DNA of 64,000 nt from Candidatus Thorarchaeota archaeon (lineage in GTDB: Archaea; Asgardarchaeota; Thorarchaeia; Thorarchaeales; Thorarchaeaceae): the NCBI GenBank assembly GCA_016840685.1, contig JAEORX010000001.1:1-64000 (forward strand). The letters are read 5' to 3'. Below, piece after piece: positions 1 through 7,586 of this stretch. The position numbers were made by a program, and so were the translations under genes. Within the stretch, counting starts at the first letter, position 1. Every line of letters starts with the position of its first letter. The notes beneath the pieces were generated by a model that was not told the DNA's origin, did no database searches, and saw only the letters and a list, made by a program, of their open reading frames with translations.

Positions 1-1
1 G

Positions 2-1168
2 CTTGGTTCAGGAGAAAAGTTGGAGGAGCGGTTAGCACTCAGGCCCACCAGTGAAACCGCTATCTATCCTATGTACTCTCTCTGGGTACGTAGCTGGCGT
101 GATCTTCCCATGAAACGATACCAACGATGCTCGGTCTTTCGGTCCGAGGTCAAGAGCACTCGCCCCTTTCTACGAGGGAGAGAGTTCCTATGGATTGAGA
201 GTCACAATGTCTATGCTACCCACGAGGAGGCTCAGGCACAGGTCATTGAGGATTTGGAAACCACGAAAGAGGTCTGTACAGACAACTACGGACTCCCTGT
301 CATGGTCTTCCGAAGAACTCAGTGGGACAAATTCCCGGGTGGTCTGAACACCTACGCAGCAGACACCCTGATGCCCGATGGCAAGGTGATTCAGTTGCCC
401 TCCACTCATGACTTGGGTGATAACTTTGCTAGGGCGTTCGATATCAAGTATCTGAACAAGGACAATGAAACAGTCTATGTCTGGCAGACCTGTTATGGTC
501 CTGCAATATCCAGAATCTATGGTGCAATGATTTCAGTCCATGGTGACAACAAAGGTCTCAGGCTCCCCTTCAAGGTTGCTCCTTATCAGGTAGTGATAGT
601 TCCCATCTTCAAGGGAAAGGATGCTGAAGCAGTCCTGAAGTACAGTTCAGAGGTCAAAAAGACACTGAGGAACGCAGGACTTCGTGTCTACTTGGACCAG
701 AGTGATGTGACTCCTGGATGGAAATACCACTACTGGGAGATGAAGGGAGTCCCCATACGAGTTGAGGCGGGTCCTCGCGACATCAAGAAGAACTCCATAG
801 TCCTGTTCCGACGAGACACAATGAAACGCGAAACTGTCGACCTGAAGGACCTGAAAAAGAGAGTCTTGGCTCTTGGAAAGGAGATTGATGAGAACCTCCT
901 CAGGATGGCTGAGGCTAAGTTTGAAGGTCTCATTGTTGATGCTGAACGATTTGGTGAGATAGATGATGCACTAGATCACGGGAAAATTGCTCGGGTCCCA
1001 TTCTGTTCCATAGAGATGGATGCCTACTCCTGTGCAGAACAGGTCGAGAAGAACACACGGGGTGAGATCCGTGGGACTCGAATTGATATCGACGAAAAAC
1101 CTGAAGGTGTCTGTGTCGCATGCGGGAGGGTGGCCAAAGAGGTTGTTTATATAGCCCGGTCGTACTAG
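2..1168 (+). CDS. proS: Prolyl-tRNA synthetase, 3' part (5' end outside window)
   Basis: Charges tRNA-Pro with proline in the cytosol. The reading frame is open to the window edge (codons from base 2 read LGSGEKLEERLALRPTSETA), so the TTG at 20 is an internal codon, not the start. Class II motif 2 is visible as RPTSETAIYP and RSEVKSTRPFLRGREF; the anticodon-binding domain follows (VAPYQVVIVPIF), then the archaeal/eukaryotic-type C-terminal zinc-binding domain with Cys residues in FCSIE, YSCAE and CVACG and the family-typical terminal Tyr (ARSY). About 390 residues are present of the usual ~480. Domain order and the final Tyr identify the archaeal/eukaryote-type enzyme with high confidence. 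Confidence 0.97.
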   Translation, partial: LGSGEKLEERLALRPTSETAIYPMYSLWVRSWRDLPMKRYQRCSVFRSEVKSTRPFLRGREFLWIESHNVYATHEEAQAQVIEDLETTKEVCTDNYGLPVMVFRRTQWDKFPGGLNTYAADTLMPDGKVIQLPSTHDLGDNFARAFDIKYLNKDNETVYVWQTCYGPAISRIYGAMISVHGDNKGLRLPFKVAPYQVVIVPIFKGKDAEAVLKYSSEVKKTLRNAGLRVYLDQSDVTPGWKYHYWEMKGVPIRVEAGPRDIKKNSIVLFRRDTMKRETVDLKDLKKRVLALGKEIDENLLRMAEAKFEGLIVDAERFGEIDDALDHGKIARVPFCSIEMDAYSCAEQVEKNTRGEIRGTRIDIDEKPEGVCVACGRVAKEVVYIARSY

Positions 1169-1230
1169 AGCGAGATACCACAACTCTCCATATGACATGG
1201 GAGTAATGGCATCTCCATGGAGTCATTTGA

Positions 1231-2214
1231 TTGAAAGTACTTGTCCCCTACCCCGACGAACTTGTCAATCTCTTCAGACTGGTAATCGGCGAGGAGGCCG
1301 AAGTCGTTCAGTCAGAGAGTTCTGTGGAATCAATGCTCGAACATGGGGGCGATGTCGAGGTCCTCGCTTCTGTCTCTGCTCCAGGTGAGTTTATTCGGAA
1401 GGCATCAAACCTTCGTCTGATTCAGACCCTTGGGGCTGGAATTGATAGGGTTGACCTTAATGCAATCAGAGAACGTGGTGACATCATCGTCTGTAACAAT
1501 CATGTCAACTCAGCTGAGGTTGCGGAGTTTGCCATATCACTTCTCTTCGCCGTTGCCAAGCACCTCATCCCAAGTGACAAGGAGCTCAGGTCTGGAAACT
1601 GGATTCACAGATGGGGGGGTCCTGTTCCAAACATCGAGATCCGGGGAAAGAGAGTCCTGATTATTGGTCTGGGTCATATTGGCGTCGAGATAGCCAAGAG
1701 GCTGAAGTCCTTTGAGGTCACACTCACAGCTGTGACCCGTAGTGGAGTTTCGAGTAGGCAGGACCTTGTGGACCAAGTCGTTAGTATTGATGGAATACAG
1801 CCCCATGTTGAAGACTCAGACTTTATCATTCTGGCCCTCCCTTTGACATCCGAGTCTAAGTGCCTTGTCAATAGAGAGTTCCTCTCCTGGATGAAGCCCA
1901 CTTCTATCCTAGTGAACATCTCCCGTGGTCAGATAGTAGATGAGTTGGCGCTTTATGAAGCGTTAAGTGACAAACGGATTCGTGGTGCAGGAATTGATGT
2001 ATGGTGGAGATATCCATCAAAATGGCGCGGAACAGCAATCCCACCAGCTGATGTCCCATTCCATGAGCTCGATAATGTTGTTGTATCTCCCCACAGAGCA
2101 GCGTACTCTGAGCACATTGAGCGTGAACTATATCTGTTTGCAGCAGAGAACACACTCCGATTCATTCGGGGTGAGCCCCCCCTGAACATAGTTGACCTCG
2201 AGAGGGGTTACTAG
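1231..2214 (+). CDS. D-isomer-specific 2-hydroxyacid dehydrogenase
   Basis: Predicted NAD(P)-dependent dehydrogenase (327 aa) reducing a 2-keto acid to a D-2-hydroxy acid; substrate unknown. The Rossmann motif GLGHIGVEIA lies near residue 147; the catalytic Arg is in NISRGQIVDE, the Glu position region is GIDVWWRYP and the catalytic His is in VVSPHRAAYS. The Glu/His region (WWRYPSKWRG) is unlike the usual EPLP context of phosphoglycerate dehydrogenase, so a serA assignment is not supported. The start is a TTG at 1231 about 60 bases after proS; the TTG choice is the only one that keeps the N-terminal beta strand (MKVLVPYP). It could be a glyoxylate/hydroxypyruvate reductase-like enzyme. Confidence 0.85.
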   Translation: MKVLVPYPDELVNLFRLVIGEEAEVVQSESSVESMLEHGGDVEVLASVSAPGEFIRKASNLRLIQTLGAGIDRVDLNAIRERGDIIVCNNHVNSAEVAEFAISLLFAVAKHLIPSDKELRSGNWIHRWGGPVPNIEIRGKRVLIIGLGHIGVEIAKRLKSFEVTLTAVTRSGVSSRQDLVDQVVSIDGIQPHVEDSDFIILALPLTSESKCLVNREFLSWMKPTSILVNISRGQIVDELALYEALSDKRIRGAGIDVWWRYPSKWRGTAIPPADVPFHELDNVVVSPHRAAYSEHIERELYLFAAENTLRFIRGEPPLNIVDLERGY

Positions 2215-2288
2215 TCGCTCACACATTGAAAATGTAGGAGAACTTCTACCCCCCTACCATATCAGATTGTAATAGGGAGTGCTGTCTC

Positions 2289-4577
2289 ATGGAACATACA
2301 TTGTACCTCAGCGAGTCAGAGAGTCAAGACTTTAAGGAAAGCGTCAATCACCGCAGAAGTAACAGTCAATATTCGGGGGAAGATGCTTTGACCCTAGAGA
2401 GTCTCTCAGAAATACCTGGCGTTGGTGAGAAGGTCAGACAGGCCTTGATCGAACACTTTGGCAGTGAGGCACTTGCGCTCAAGGTAATCCATGACTCACG
2501 TGTTGATCTCGTGGCTGCTGTTCCAGGCATCGGGTCCAGGCAGGCCGTCAATCTTGTCAAAGGTGCCTTTGAGAAGGAGTTTGGTGCCAGTTCCAACATG
2601 CTCCTACGTAGCCAAGACATCAGAAAGATCTACGAAGCCAGCCTTGATATCATCCGAGGATATGCAAACACCACCTATGCAAAGGATAAGTTGTTTCTCT
2701 ATTTTCCACTTCCCCCAGAGAAGTTAGGCGTCATCCTTGAACGCCAGAGGTACTTTGCGGATGCCGCCCACATGGCGAAGGGACTCACAAGCGACCAGCG
2801 TGAGAAACTCAGAGGTCTACTGAGTCAGATTCGGGGTCTCTACCGGCGCGTCAAACCACGCAGACTGGAGGGTCGAGTGATCATCACCAATGACGACAAA
2901 GTGTTTGACACATTGGTCAAAGAGGGTGTGGACCGATGGTGTCCTGTGTACGTCATCTCTGATGGTGAGAATGCTGCTGACTATGCACAGGGCTATGATC
3001 TAGTTCTCTATATCTCTCCACTGGGAATCTATGATGAGTCAGTGGATCTGCTTGATAATGTAGAAATCCTGGGAAAGGACTGGTCAATCGAGGATGTACT
3101 ACCAGAGAAGACCGTGAGTTTCTATGCACGGAACTATCGTGTGATTGACGCATCCTGTCAACTCGTAGAAGCCTTCAACCAGATTCCCAAGAATGACTCT
3201 GTCAACACCTTCACATCAGGACTGGACTTTGACAGACTGATGAAGGTGGGGGAGATACTCAAGAACTTGGATGAGAACGGTGATCTGGCTAAGGGAGTAG
3301 ATGCAGAGCTTGACAGGTATCGAAACGCTGTAAAGTCGTTTCCAACCGCTGTGGCCGAAACAGAGGCATGGTTGAACGATGAAATAACCTCCCGGATTTC
3401 GAAGAGCAAGGTCACGTTGGGTGGACAACAGATCATCAGTATCCTTCAATCTGCTGATATGGAAGGTGCTGATGGCAGTGCACTGAGAAACATGTTGCCT
3501 GCTGAGATAGTCGAAACCTTCACCACAACCCTTCAGGAGGCTGAAGACAGGCTGGCTCAGATGCTAGGTCTGACAGCACGAGAAACCGATTGGATGACAG
3601 GCATTATCAGCGAGGAGATAGTCCTACCAATTCAGATGGTTCCAAACCAGGTCAATGACCTTGAAGACAAACTCAGGCGAATCTTTGCAGACAAACAATT
3701 CAGGCTCATAAAGAGGTTCGCGAGCGAATTGGACCAACTCACAGACGTAGTAACACACGCAGTACAGACCCTCCTTGAGTTTGATTTGTTCCTCGCTGTG
3801 GGTCTGTTCTCAGCAGACTATGCACTGACCACACCCAATATCTCTCCTGAATACACTGGTGTTGGTGTGCAAGGTGCAATCAATCTGTTTCTAATGGAGA
3901 GCCATCTCAATGGAAAACATGGGACTGTCGAACCCATCGATTATTCCATTGGAAGAAATCCCTACCAACCCCCTGGGACAAATAGCGAGAACTGCGCTAT
4001 CCTCTCAGGAGCAAACAGTGGTGGGAAGACAACAACAATCCAGACCTTGGCCCAGATTGTCATCCTTGCACAATCAGGATTGCCGGTCCCCGCCAAGAAT
4101 GCTTATCTTCCAGCCTTTGAAGAGCTGTACTTCTTCTACAAGAGCAGAGGAATGGTGAGCGCTGGAGCCTTTGAAACGACCCTAAAACAGTTTGCTGAGA
4201 TAGTGGTTTCTGACAAGGCGAAGTTGGCACTGTTTGATGAAGTTGAGGCAATAACAGAGCCTGGCAGTGCTGCCAATGTGATTGCTGGGCTCATCGAGAT
4301 TCTTCAGAGTGACCCCAGAACCTCCACAGTCCTCTGTAGTCACCTCGCAAGAGAGATCAAGGAGGTCACTGATGCTTCAATCAGAGTGGATGGAATCGAG
4401 GCGAGAGGCCTTGATGAGAATCTTGAGCTCATCGTAGACAGGACTCCGAAATTTGGCATACTGGCTCGAAGCACACCTGAGCTCATTGTCGAGAGACTCT
4501 CAAAGCTTGCCAAAAGTCCCAAGAAGGAAGTCTACACTAAGATACTGGATAACCTCACCAGAGTTCGAACCAAATGA
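2289..4577 (+). CDS. HhH-MutS family ATPase (archaeal MutS2-like)
   Basis: 762 aa. Residues ~35-100 contain two helix-hairpin-helix motifs (IPGVGEKV and VPGIGSRQ), followed by a long helical clamp/lever region and a C-terminal MutS-type ABC ATPase: Walker A GANSGGKTTT near residue 577, a family-typical helix after it, Walker B LALFDEVEAI, and an SHL motif (VLCSHLAREI). There is no MutS mismatch-recognition domain (no Phe-x-Glu) and no C-terminal Smr domain, so it is closer to the archaeal MutS-related group than to MutS1. Probable role: ATP-dependent DNA binding at branched DNA. The ATG at 2289 follows 75 bases after the dehydrogenase. The next gene overlaps its stop by four bases (ATGA), suggesting translational coupling. 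Confidence 0.85.
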   Translation: MEHTLYLSESESQDFKESVNHRRSNSQYSGEDALTLESLSEIPGVGEKVRQALIEHFGSEALALKVIHDSRVDLVAAVPGIGSRQAVNLVKGAFEKEFGASSNMLLRSQDIRKIYEASLDIIRGYANTTYAKDKLFLYFPLPPEKLGVILERQRYFADAAHMAKGLTSDQREKLRGLLSQIRGLYRRVKPRRLEGRVIITNDDKVFDTLVKEGVDRWCPVYVISDGENAADYAQGYDLVLYISPLGIYDESVDLLDNVEILGKDWSIEDVLPEKTVSFYARNYRVIDASCQLVEAFNQIPKNDSVNTFTSGLDFDRLMKVGEILKNLDENGDLAKGVDAELDRYRNAVKSFPTAVAETEAWLNDEITSRISKSKVTLGGQQIISILQSADMEGADGSALRNMLPAEIVETFTTTLQEAEDRLAQMLGLTARETDWMTGIISEEIVLPIQMVPNQVNDLEDKLRRIFADKQFRLIKRFASELDQLTDVVTHAVQTLLEFDLFLAVGLFSADYALTTPNISPEYTGVGVQGAINLFLMESHLNGKHGTVEPIDYSIGRNPYQPPGTNSENCAILSGANSGGKTTTIQTLAQIVILAQSGLPVPAKNAYLPAFEELYFFYKSRGMVSAGAFETTLKQFAEIVVSDKAKLALFDEVEAITEPGSAANVIAGLIEILQSDPRTSTVLCSHLAREIKEVTDASIRVDGIEARGLDENLELIVDRTPKFGILARSTPELIVERLSKLAKSPKKEVYTKILDNLTRVRTK

Positions 4578-5149
4578 GTCAACGTGTCCTTGTCTTTGGA
4601 GACGCCCATATTCCCTCACGTAGGGACTCTATTCCTGAAACGTTCTACAGCCACATTCAACAGACCAACTATGATCTGGCCCTAATAACTGGGGATTTGG
4701 TGCGTGAGTCTGATATGCGGGCTGCTCTCCCTCCTCTCCCACAAAGCTTCATTGTCATCGGGAACATGGACTATGGCAGTCAGTACAACTTTCATGAACA
4801 GGTTCAGCTTGACAAATTCAACGTGTTGCTCATCCATGGGACACAGCTTTCACCACGTGGCAATATCAAACAGCTCTGGGAGATAACACAACAGGTGGGT
4901 GCGGATATCGCTATTCATGGGCACACCCACACTGCATCTATCGAGATTCATAAAGACCGGCTGTTCTTGAACCCTGGAACCATCTCTGGAGCCACCGGTG
5001 GCTGGGCTGGAAGGACTGATGCCAGCTTCATTGAGCTTGAGGTGAGAGAGGATGATTTGGAGGTCCGGCTCTTCCTCACCGACTGGAAAATCATGAAGGA
5101 GTCATCAGTCAGATTCAAGAAAGAGGAGAGTCGGATTGTACGACTCTAG
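4574..5149 (+). CDS. YfcE/MJ0936-type metallophosphoesterase
   Basis: 191-aa calcineurin-like phosphodiesterase. All metal-binding motifs are visible: GDAHIP (D-x-H), GDLV, GNMD (N-D), LIHG and the C-terminal IHGHTHTA. Length and motif spacing fit the YfcE/MJ0936 group, which hydrolyses phosphodiester model substrates; the natural substrate is unknown. The start ATG overlaps the stop of the HhH-MutS gene (ATGA), so the two are probably co-translated, and a DNA-end or nucleotide processing role alongside the MutS-like protein is possible but only inferred from that coupling. The gene converges with, and overlaps by four bases, the leftward gene ending at 5146. Confidence 0.9.
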   Translation: MSQRVLVFGDAHIPSRRDSIPETFYSHIQQTNYDLALITGDLVRESDMRAALPPLPQSFIVIGNMDYGSQYNFHEQVQLDKFNVLLIHGTQLSPRGNIKQLWEITQQVGADIAIHGHTHTASIEIHKDRLFLNPGTISGATGGWAGRTDASFIELEVREDDLEVRLFLTDWKIMKESSVRFKKEESRIVRL

Positions 5150-5763
5150 TATTCTCCCCAAGGGTCAGGACTCAAGAGTCGCATGTAGAGCCGTTTGAGC
5201 ACATTGGAACTCTCGAGCACTGCCGCTTTGATGGTCTTGTGTGTGTCAACATCCCTAGGGGACTCCTTCATAGAGCCAAGGATTTTCCCCAGCCTTCCTC
5301 TCTTTCCCTCGCCCCTACCAGCGGCTTTCACCCTTTCGGGCGTCAACTTTTGAATCTCCTCCTCTGGGAATATGTCCCGTGTGAACCTCAGTTCTGAAAA
5401 GAAGGCTGAAAGAGTTTCCTTCACTGCCAATCTGTCTGGTGGTTCATCAGGCATCTCATACACCATGTCCAGTGCCCTCTTTCGAAGGTTCGTGGACAAT
5501 ATCGACTGAATCTCTTCTGCGAGTTCACGGTTTATTGCACAGGCGATGCCAATGTTGATCATGAGGATCCTGATTCGATCAAGAAGCATGCCAGTGTTAG
5601 TACCAACGAGTGACTTCCCTCTCATAGAAACCAACCAGTCCTCATACGTCTGATTGACCATGCGTAACTCTTCCTCATACTTGACAAGCTTCCCAATCTC
5701 ATCGGGTGGAATCAGAGTACACCACACCGTCATTGGCACGTGATCATTGGTCCCAAATGACAT
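5146..5763 (-). CDS. Conserved-looking hypothetical protein, helical
   Basis: 205 aa, no recognised domain. It is soluble, rich in predicted helix, with a basic Gly/Lys/Arg segment (GRGEGKRGRLGK) in the second half and several Leu-rich amphipathic stretches; no Cys pairs, no transmembrane segment. It converges on the phosphoesterase gene with a four-base overlap at the stops. Start ATG at 5763. Codon use is like that of neighbouring genes, so it is likely a real gene of the host genome. Function unknown. Confidence 0.7.
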   Translation of the reverse strand: MSFGTNDHVPMTVWCTLIPPDEIGKLVKYEEELRMVNQTYEDWLVSMRGKSLVGTNTGMLLDRIRILMINIGIACAINRELAEEIQSILSTNLRKRALDMVYEMPDEPPDRLAVKETLSAFFSELRFTRDIFPEEEIQKLTPERVKAAGRGEGKRGRLGKILGSMKESPRDVDTHKTIKAAVLESSNVLKRLYMRLLSPDPWGEY

Positions 5764-5876
5764 GGTCTGAGAGTCGCTTTCCTCCGTTTTCAGTATTACT
5801 TGTGTAGCTTTTGCGCTTGTGAATCTCTTCTAATACTCTTGTTCTCAAACAATCGACAGTCTATTTGGTGGTCAAA

Positions 5877-6152
5877 ATGGCAAAATACAAGGTCAAGATA
5901 GAAATCACTGACATCCTGGGAGAGGGAAAGTGCTCGATGGACCAGAAGGTGGGGGACTCGTACGACTATCCCGAAGACCGAGGAAAGATGTGCCCCAGCT
6001 CCTTCTATCTCCTCTATCCGTGGATCATGGTGATGCAGTCCGGGGGCAGGTTCACAGACGAAGGGGACGGAAGTGACTATATGACAGTGGGATGTAGCGA
6101 CTATAGACACCCGGTTGTGTACAAGATTAGCAGACACCTGATTGAAGAGTAG
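5877..6152 (+). CDS. TIGR04076-family small protein
   Basis: 91 aa from ATG 5877 (an in-frame TTG lies at 5865 but the ATG opens directly into the conserved AKYKVKIEI strand). Features of the family visible here are the KVGDSYD element, the CPSSFYLLYPWI segment, GC in MTVGCSDYRHPVVY, and the short length. The family occurs in archaea and anaerobic bacteria and has no established biochemical function; the two conserved Cys (in KMCPSS and VGCSDY) with an earlier Cys (GKCSMD) hint at metal or redox binding, which is inference. Confidence 0.75.
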   Translation: MAKYKVKIEITDILGEGKCSMDQKVGDSYDYPEDRGKMCPSSFYLLYPWIMVMQSGGRFTDEGDGSDYMTVGCSDYRHPVVYKISRHLIEE

Positions 6153-6222
6153 AGCAGGAGAATCACTCAGTACACGAGAGGGTCGAGTTCATATCAGTGA
6201 ATCACAACAGTCTGACATCATC

Positions 6223-7089
6223 ATGCACGACATCAGACCCCTCCGAGATTCGGACAGGGAGGACGTCCTGGAGATTGCCAGGCACACATGGGATGGACAT
6301 GACTACCTCCCCTACTTCTTTGATGCCTGGCTAACTGACAGAAACTCTCACACCGCTGCCATTGAGAGAGGGGGTCATGTTGTCGCTCTTGCAAACCTCA
6401 GAGTGATCGAGAATGGACGGACAGGATGGATGGAGGGTCTTCGGGTTCATCCAGACTACAGGGGACAGGGGCTTGCATCAATTCTGACACACCATGTCGT
6501 CAAACTGGCAAGAGAAATACCTGTCGAACGTATTCGCTACACCACAGCTGTTGGCAATGAATCATCTCTCCATCTGGGAACCACCATTGGCATGAGGAGG
6601 AAGTTCGACCTTGCTGTTCATTGGCAAGACAGATTGGACGAGGTCTCATGGAGCACGTCAGTCAGTCCCATCATGGAAGCTTCAGCTAAGAATCTATATC
6701 CATCTCTCGCTGAGGCAAGACTGCTCCCCCACAATGTTGTAGTCTATGACTGGAAGGCTCTGGACCTCTCCCCTGAGGCACTGGAGAAGACTGCTGTTCT
6801 AGCAAGATTCTGGATACAGTCACAAGGAGGCAGGATCGAGTCCTTCTCCTTGGGGTTTGCGCACGAGGATCCAGCTGGGATGCAATGGAGCGTCACAATC
6901 TACGCGAGGAATAATCCAACCTTCCTCGATCAGCTATCACATCATCTGAAGATGGCCTCTGAAAATGAATGCAGGACCATTTTTCTGACATACCCGATAG
7001 ACTATGTTAGCACCTTTTACTCGCTTGACTGGGTCCGTCCTATTGAGGATGAAGAGATGGCCTTGACTCTGCTTGAGAGGGTATTCTAA
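6223..7089 (+). CDS. GNAT-family N-acetyltransferase with C-terminal extension
   Basis: 288 aa. The N-terminal ~150 residues form a GNAT fold beginning IRPLRDSDREDVLEIA; the acetyl-CoA pyrophosphate loop is visible as VHPDYRGQGLASIL (R/Q-x-x-G-x-G/A) and the family-typical strand 5 as YTTAVGNESSLHL. The second half (about 140 residues) looks like a degenerate second GNAT-like domain or a substrate-binding extension. The ATG at 6223 is chosen because the family signature begins two residues later; an upstream in-frame extension to 6142 overlaps the previous gene and looks non-coding. Substrate unknown. Confidence 0.82.
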   Translation: MHDIRPLRDSDREDVLEIARHTWDGHDYLPYFFDAWLTDRNSHTAAIERGGHVVALANLRVIENGRTGWMEGLRVHPDYRGQGLASILTHHVVKLAREIPVERIRYTTAVGNESSLHLGTTIGMRRKFDLAVHWQDRLDEVSWSTSVSPIMEASAKNLYPSLAEARLLPHNVVVYDWKALDLSPEALEKTAVLARFWIQSQGGRIESFSLGFAHEDPAGMQWSVTIYARNNPTFLDQLSHHLKMASENECRTIFLTYPIDYVSTFYSLDWVRPIEDEEMALTLLERVF

Positions 7090-7111
7090 GTTTTCGTATC
7101 TGAAAAACTCC

Positions 7112-7118
7112 TTAAATC
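7112..7118 (+). promoter_or_regulatory. TATA-box-like element for the cupin gene
   Basis: The A/T element around TTAAATC lies about 30 bases upstream of the GTG at 7145. With the usual archaeal spacing of about 25 bases to the transcription start, the mRNA would be nearly leaderless, which supports the GTG at 7145 rather than the more upstream in-frame start that would overlap the acetyltransferase gene. Confidence 0.4.
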
Positions 7119-7144
7119 ATCGCCAATGTGCTATAGACATAGAG

Positions 7145-7525
7145 GTGTACCACTTGGACCATGAACACTACTCTATCAGTACCACACTCGAGGCTGACCC
7201 CCTAGAACTCATTGATATTCCAGGACTGATTGCATCAAGTATGAAAAACTGGCAGAACTACTCACTCTGTGAGGTGAACGACTGTGTAGTCAGGCTTGGT
7301 GTCATCCATGGAGAGTTTCACTGGCACAAGCATGACTTGGAAGACGAGTTCTTCTACGTGATTGACGGTCTGCTGCAAATTGATCTTGAAGACCAAACTC
7401 ATGACCTGCGACCAAGGCAAGGATTCATGGTACCAAAGGGAGTCCATCATAGAACCCGCGCACCAGAGCGCACGTCAATCCTAATGGTCGAAGGCAGGTC
7501 TATCACTCCAACTGGTGACGTATAG
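7145..7525 (+). CDS. Cupin-domain protein
   Basis: 126 aa from GTG 7145. A single small beta-barrel cupin: motif 1 is HGEFHWHKHDLEDEFFYVIDG (metal-binding H-x-H, E and following G) and motif 2 is PRQGFMVPKGVHHRTRAP with the third His. All four expected metal ligands (two His, one Glu, one His) are present, so a metal-dependent enzyme or binding protein is likely, but small single-domain cupins cannot be assigned a substrate from sequence. It lies 55 bases after the acetyltransferase gene and just left of the first tRNA-Asn-end-like repeat at 7532. Confidence 0.85.
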   Translation: MYHLDHEHYSISTTLEADPLELIDIPGLIASSMKNWQNYSLCEVNDCVVRLGVIHGEFHWHKHDLEDEFFYVIDGLLQIDLEDQTHDLRPRQGFMVPKGVHHRTRAPERTSILMVEGRSITPTGDV

Positions 7526-7531
7526 AAGAAA

Positions 7532-7543
7532 TGGCACCGCCAG
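7532..7543 (-). repeat. tRNA-Asn 3'-end-like repeat, copy A
   Basis: On the minus strand this reads CTGGCGGTGCCA followed by TTTCTTCT. Ten of twelve bases match CCGGCGGCGCCA, the 3' end of the tRNA-Asn gene at 11612-11623. It lies between the 3' ends of the cupin gene and the leftward peptidase gene. Confidence 0.5.
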
Positions 7544-7586
7544 CAGTCATAAATGATAGTCCCTGTAGACTTCTCCCTCAATCAGT

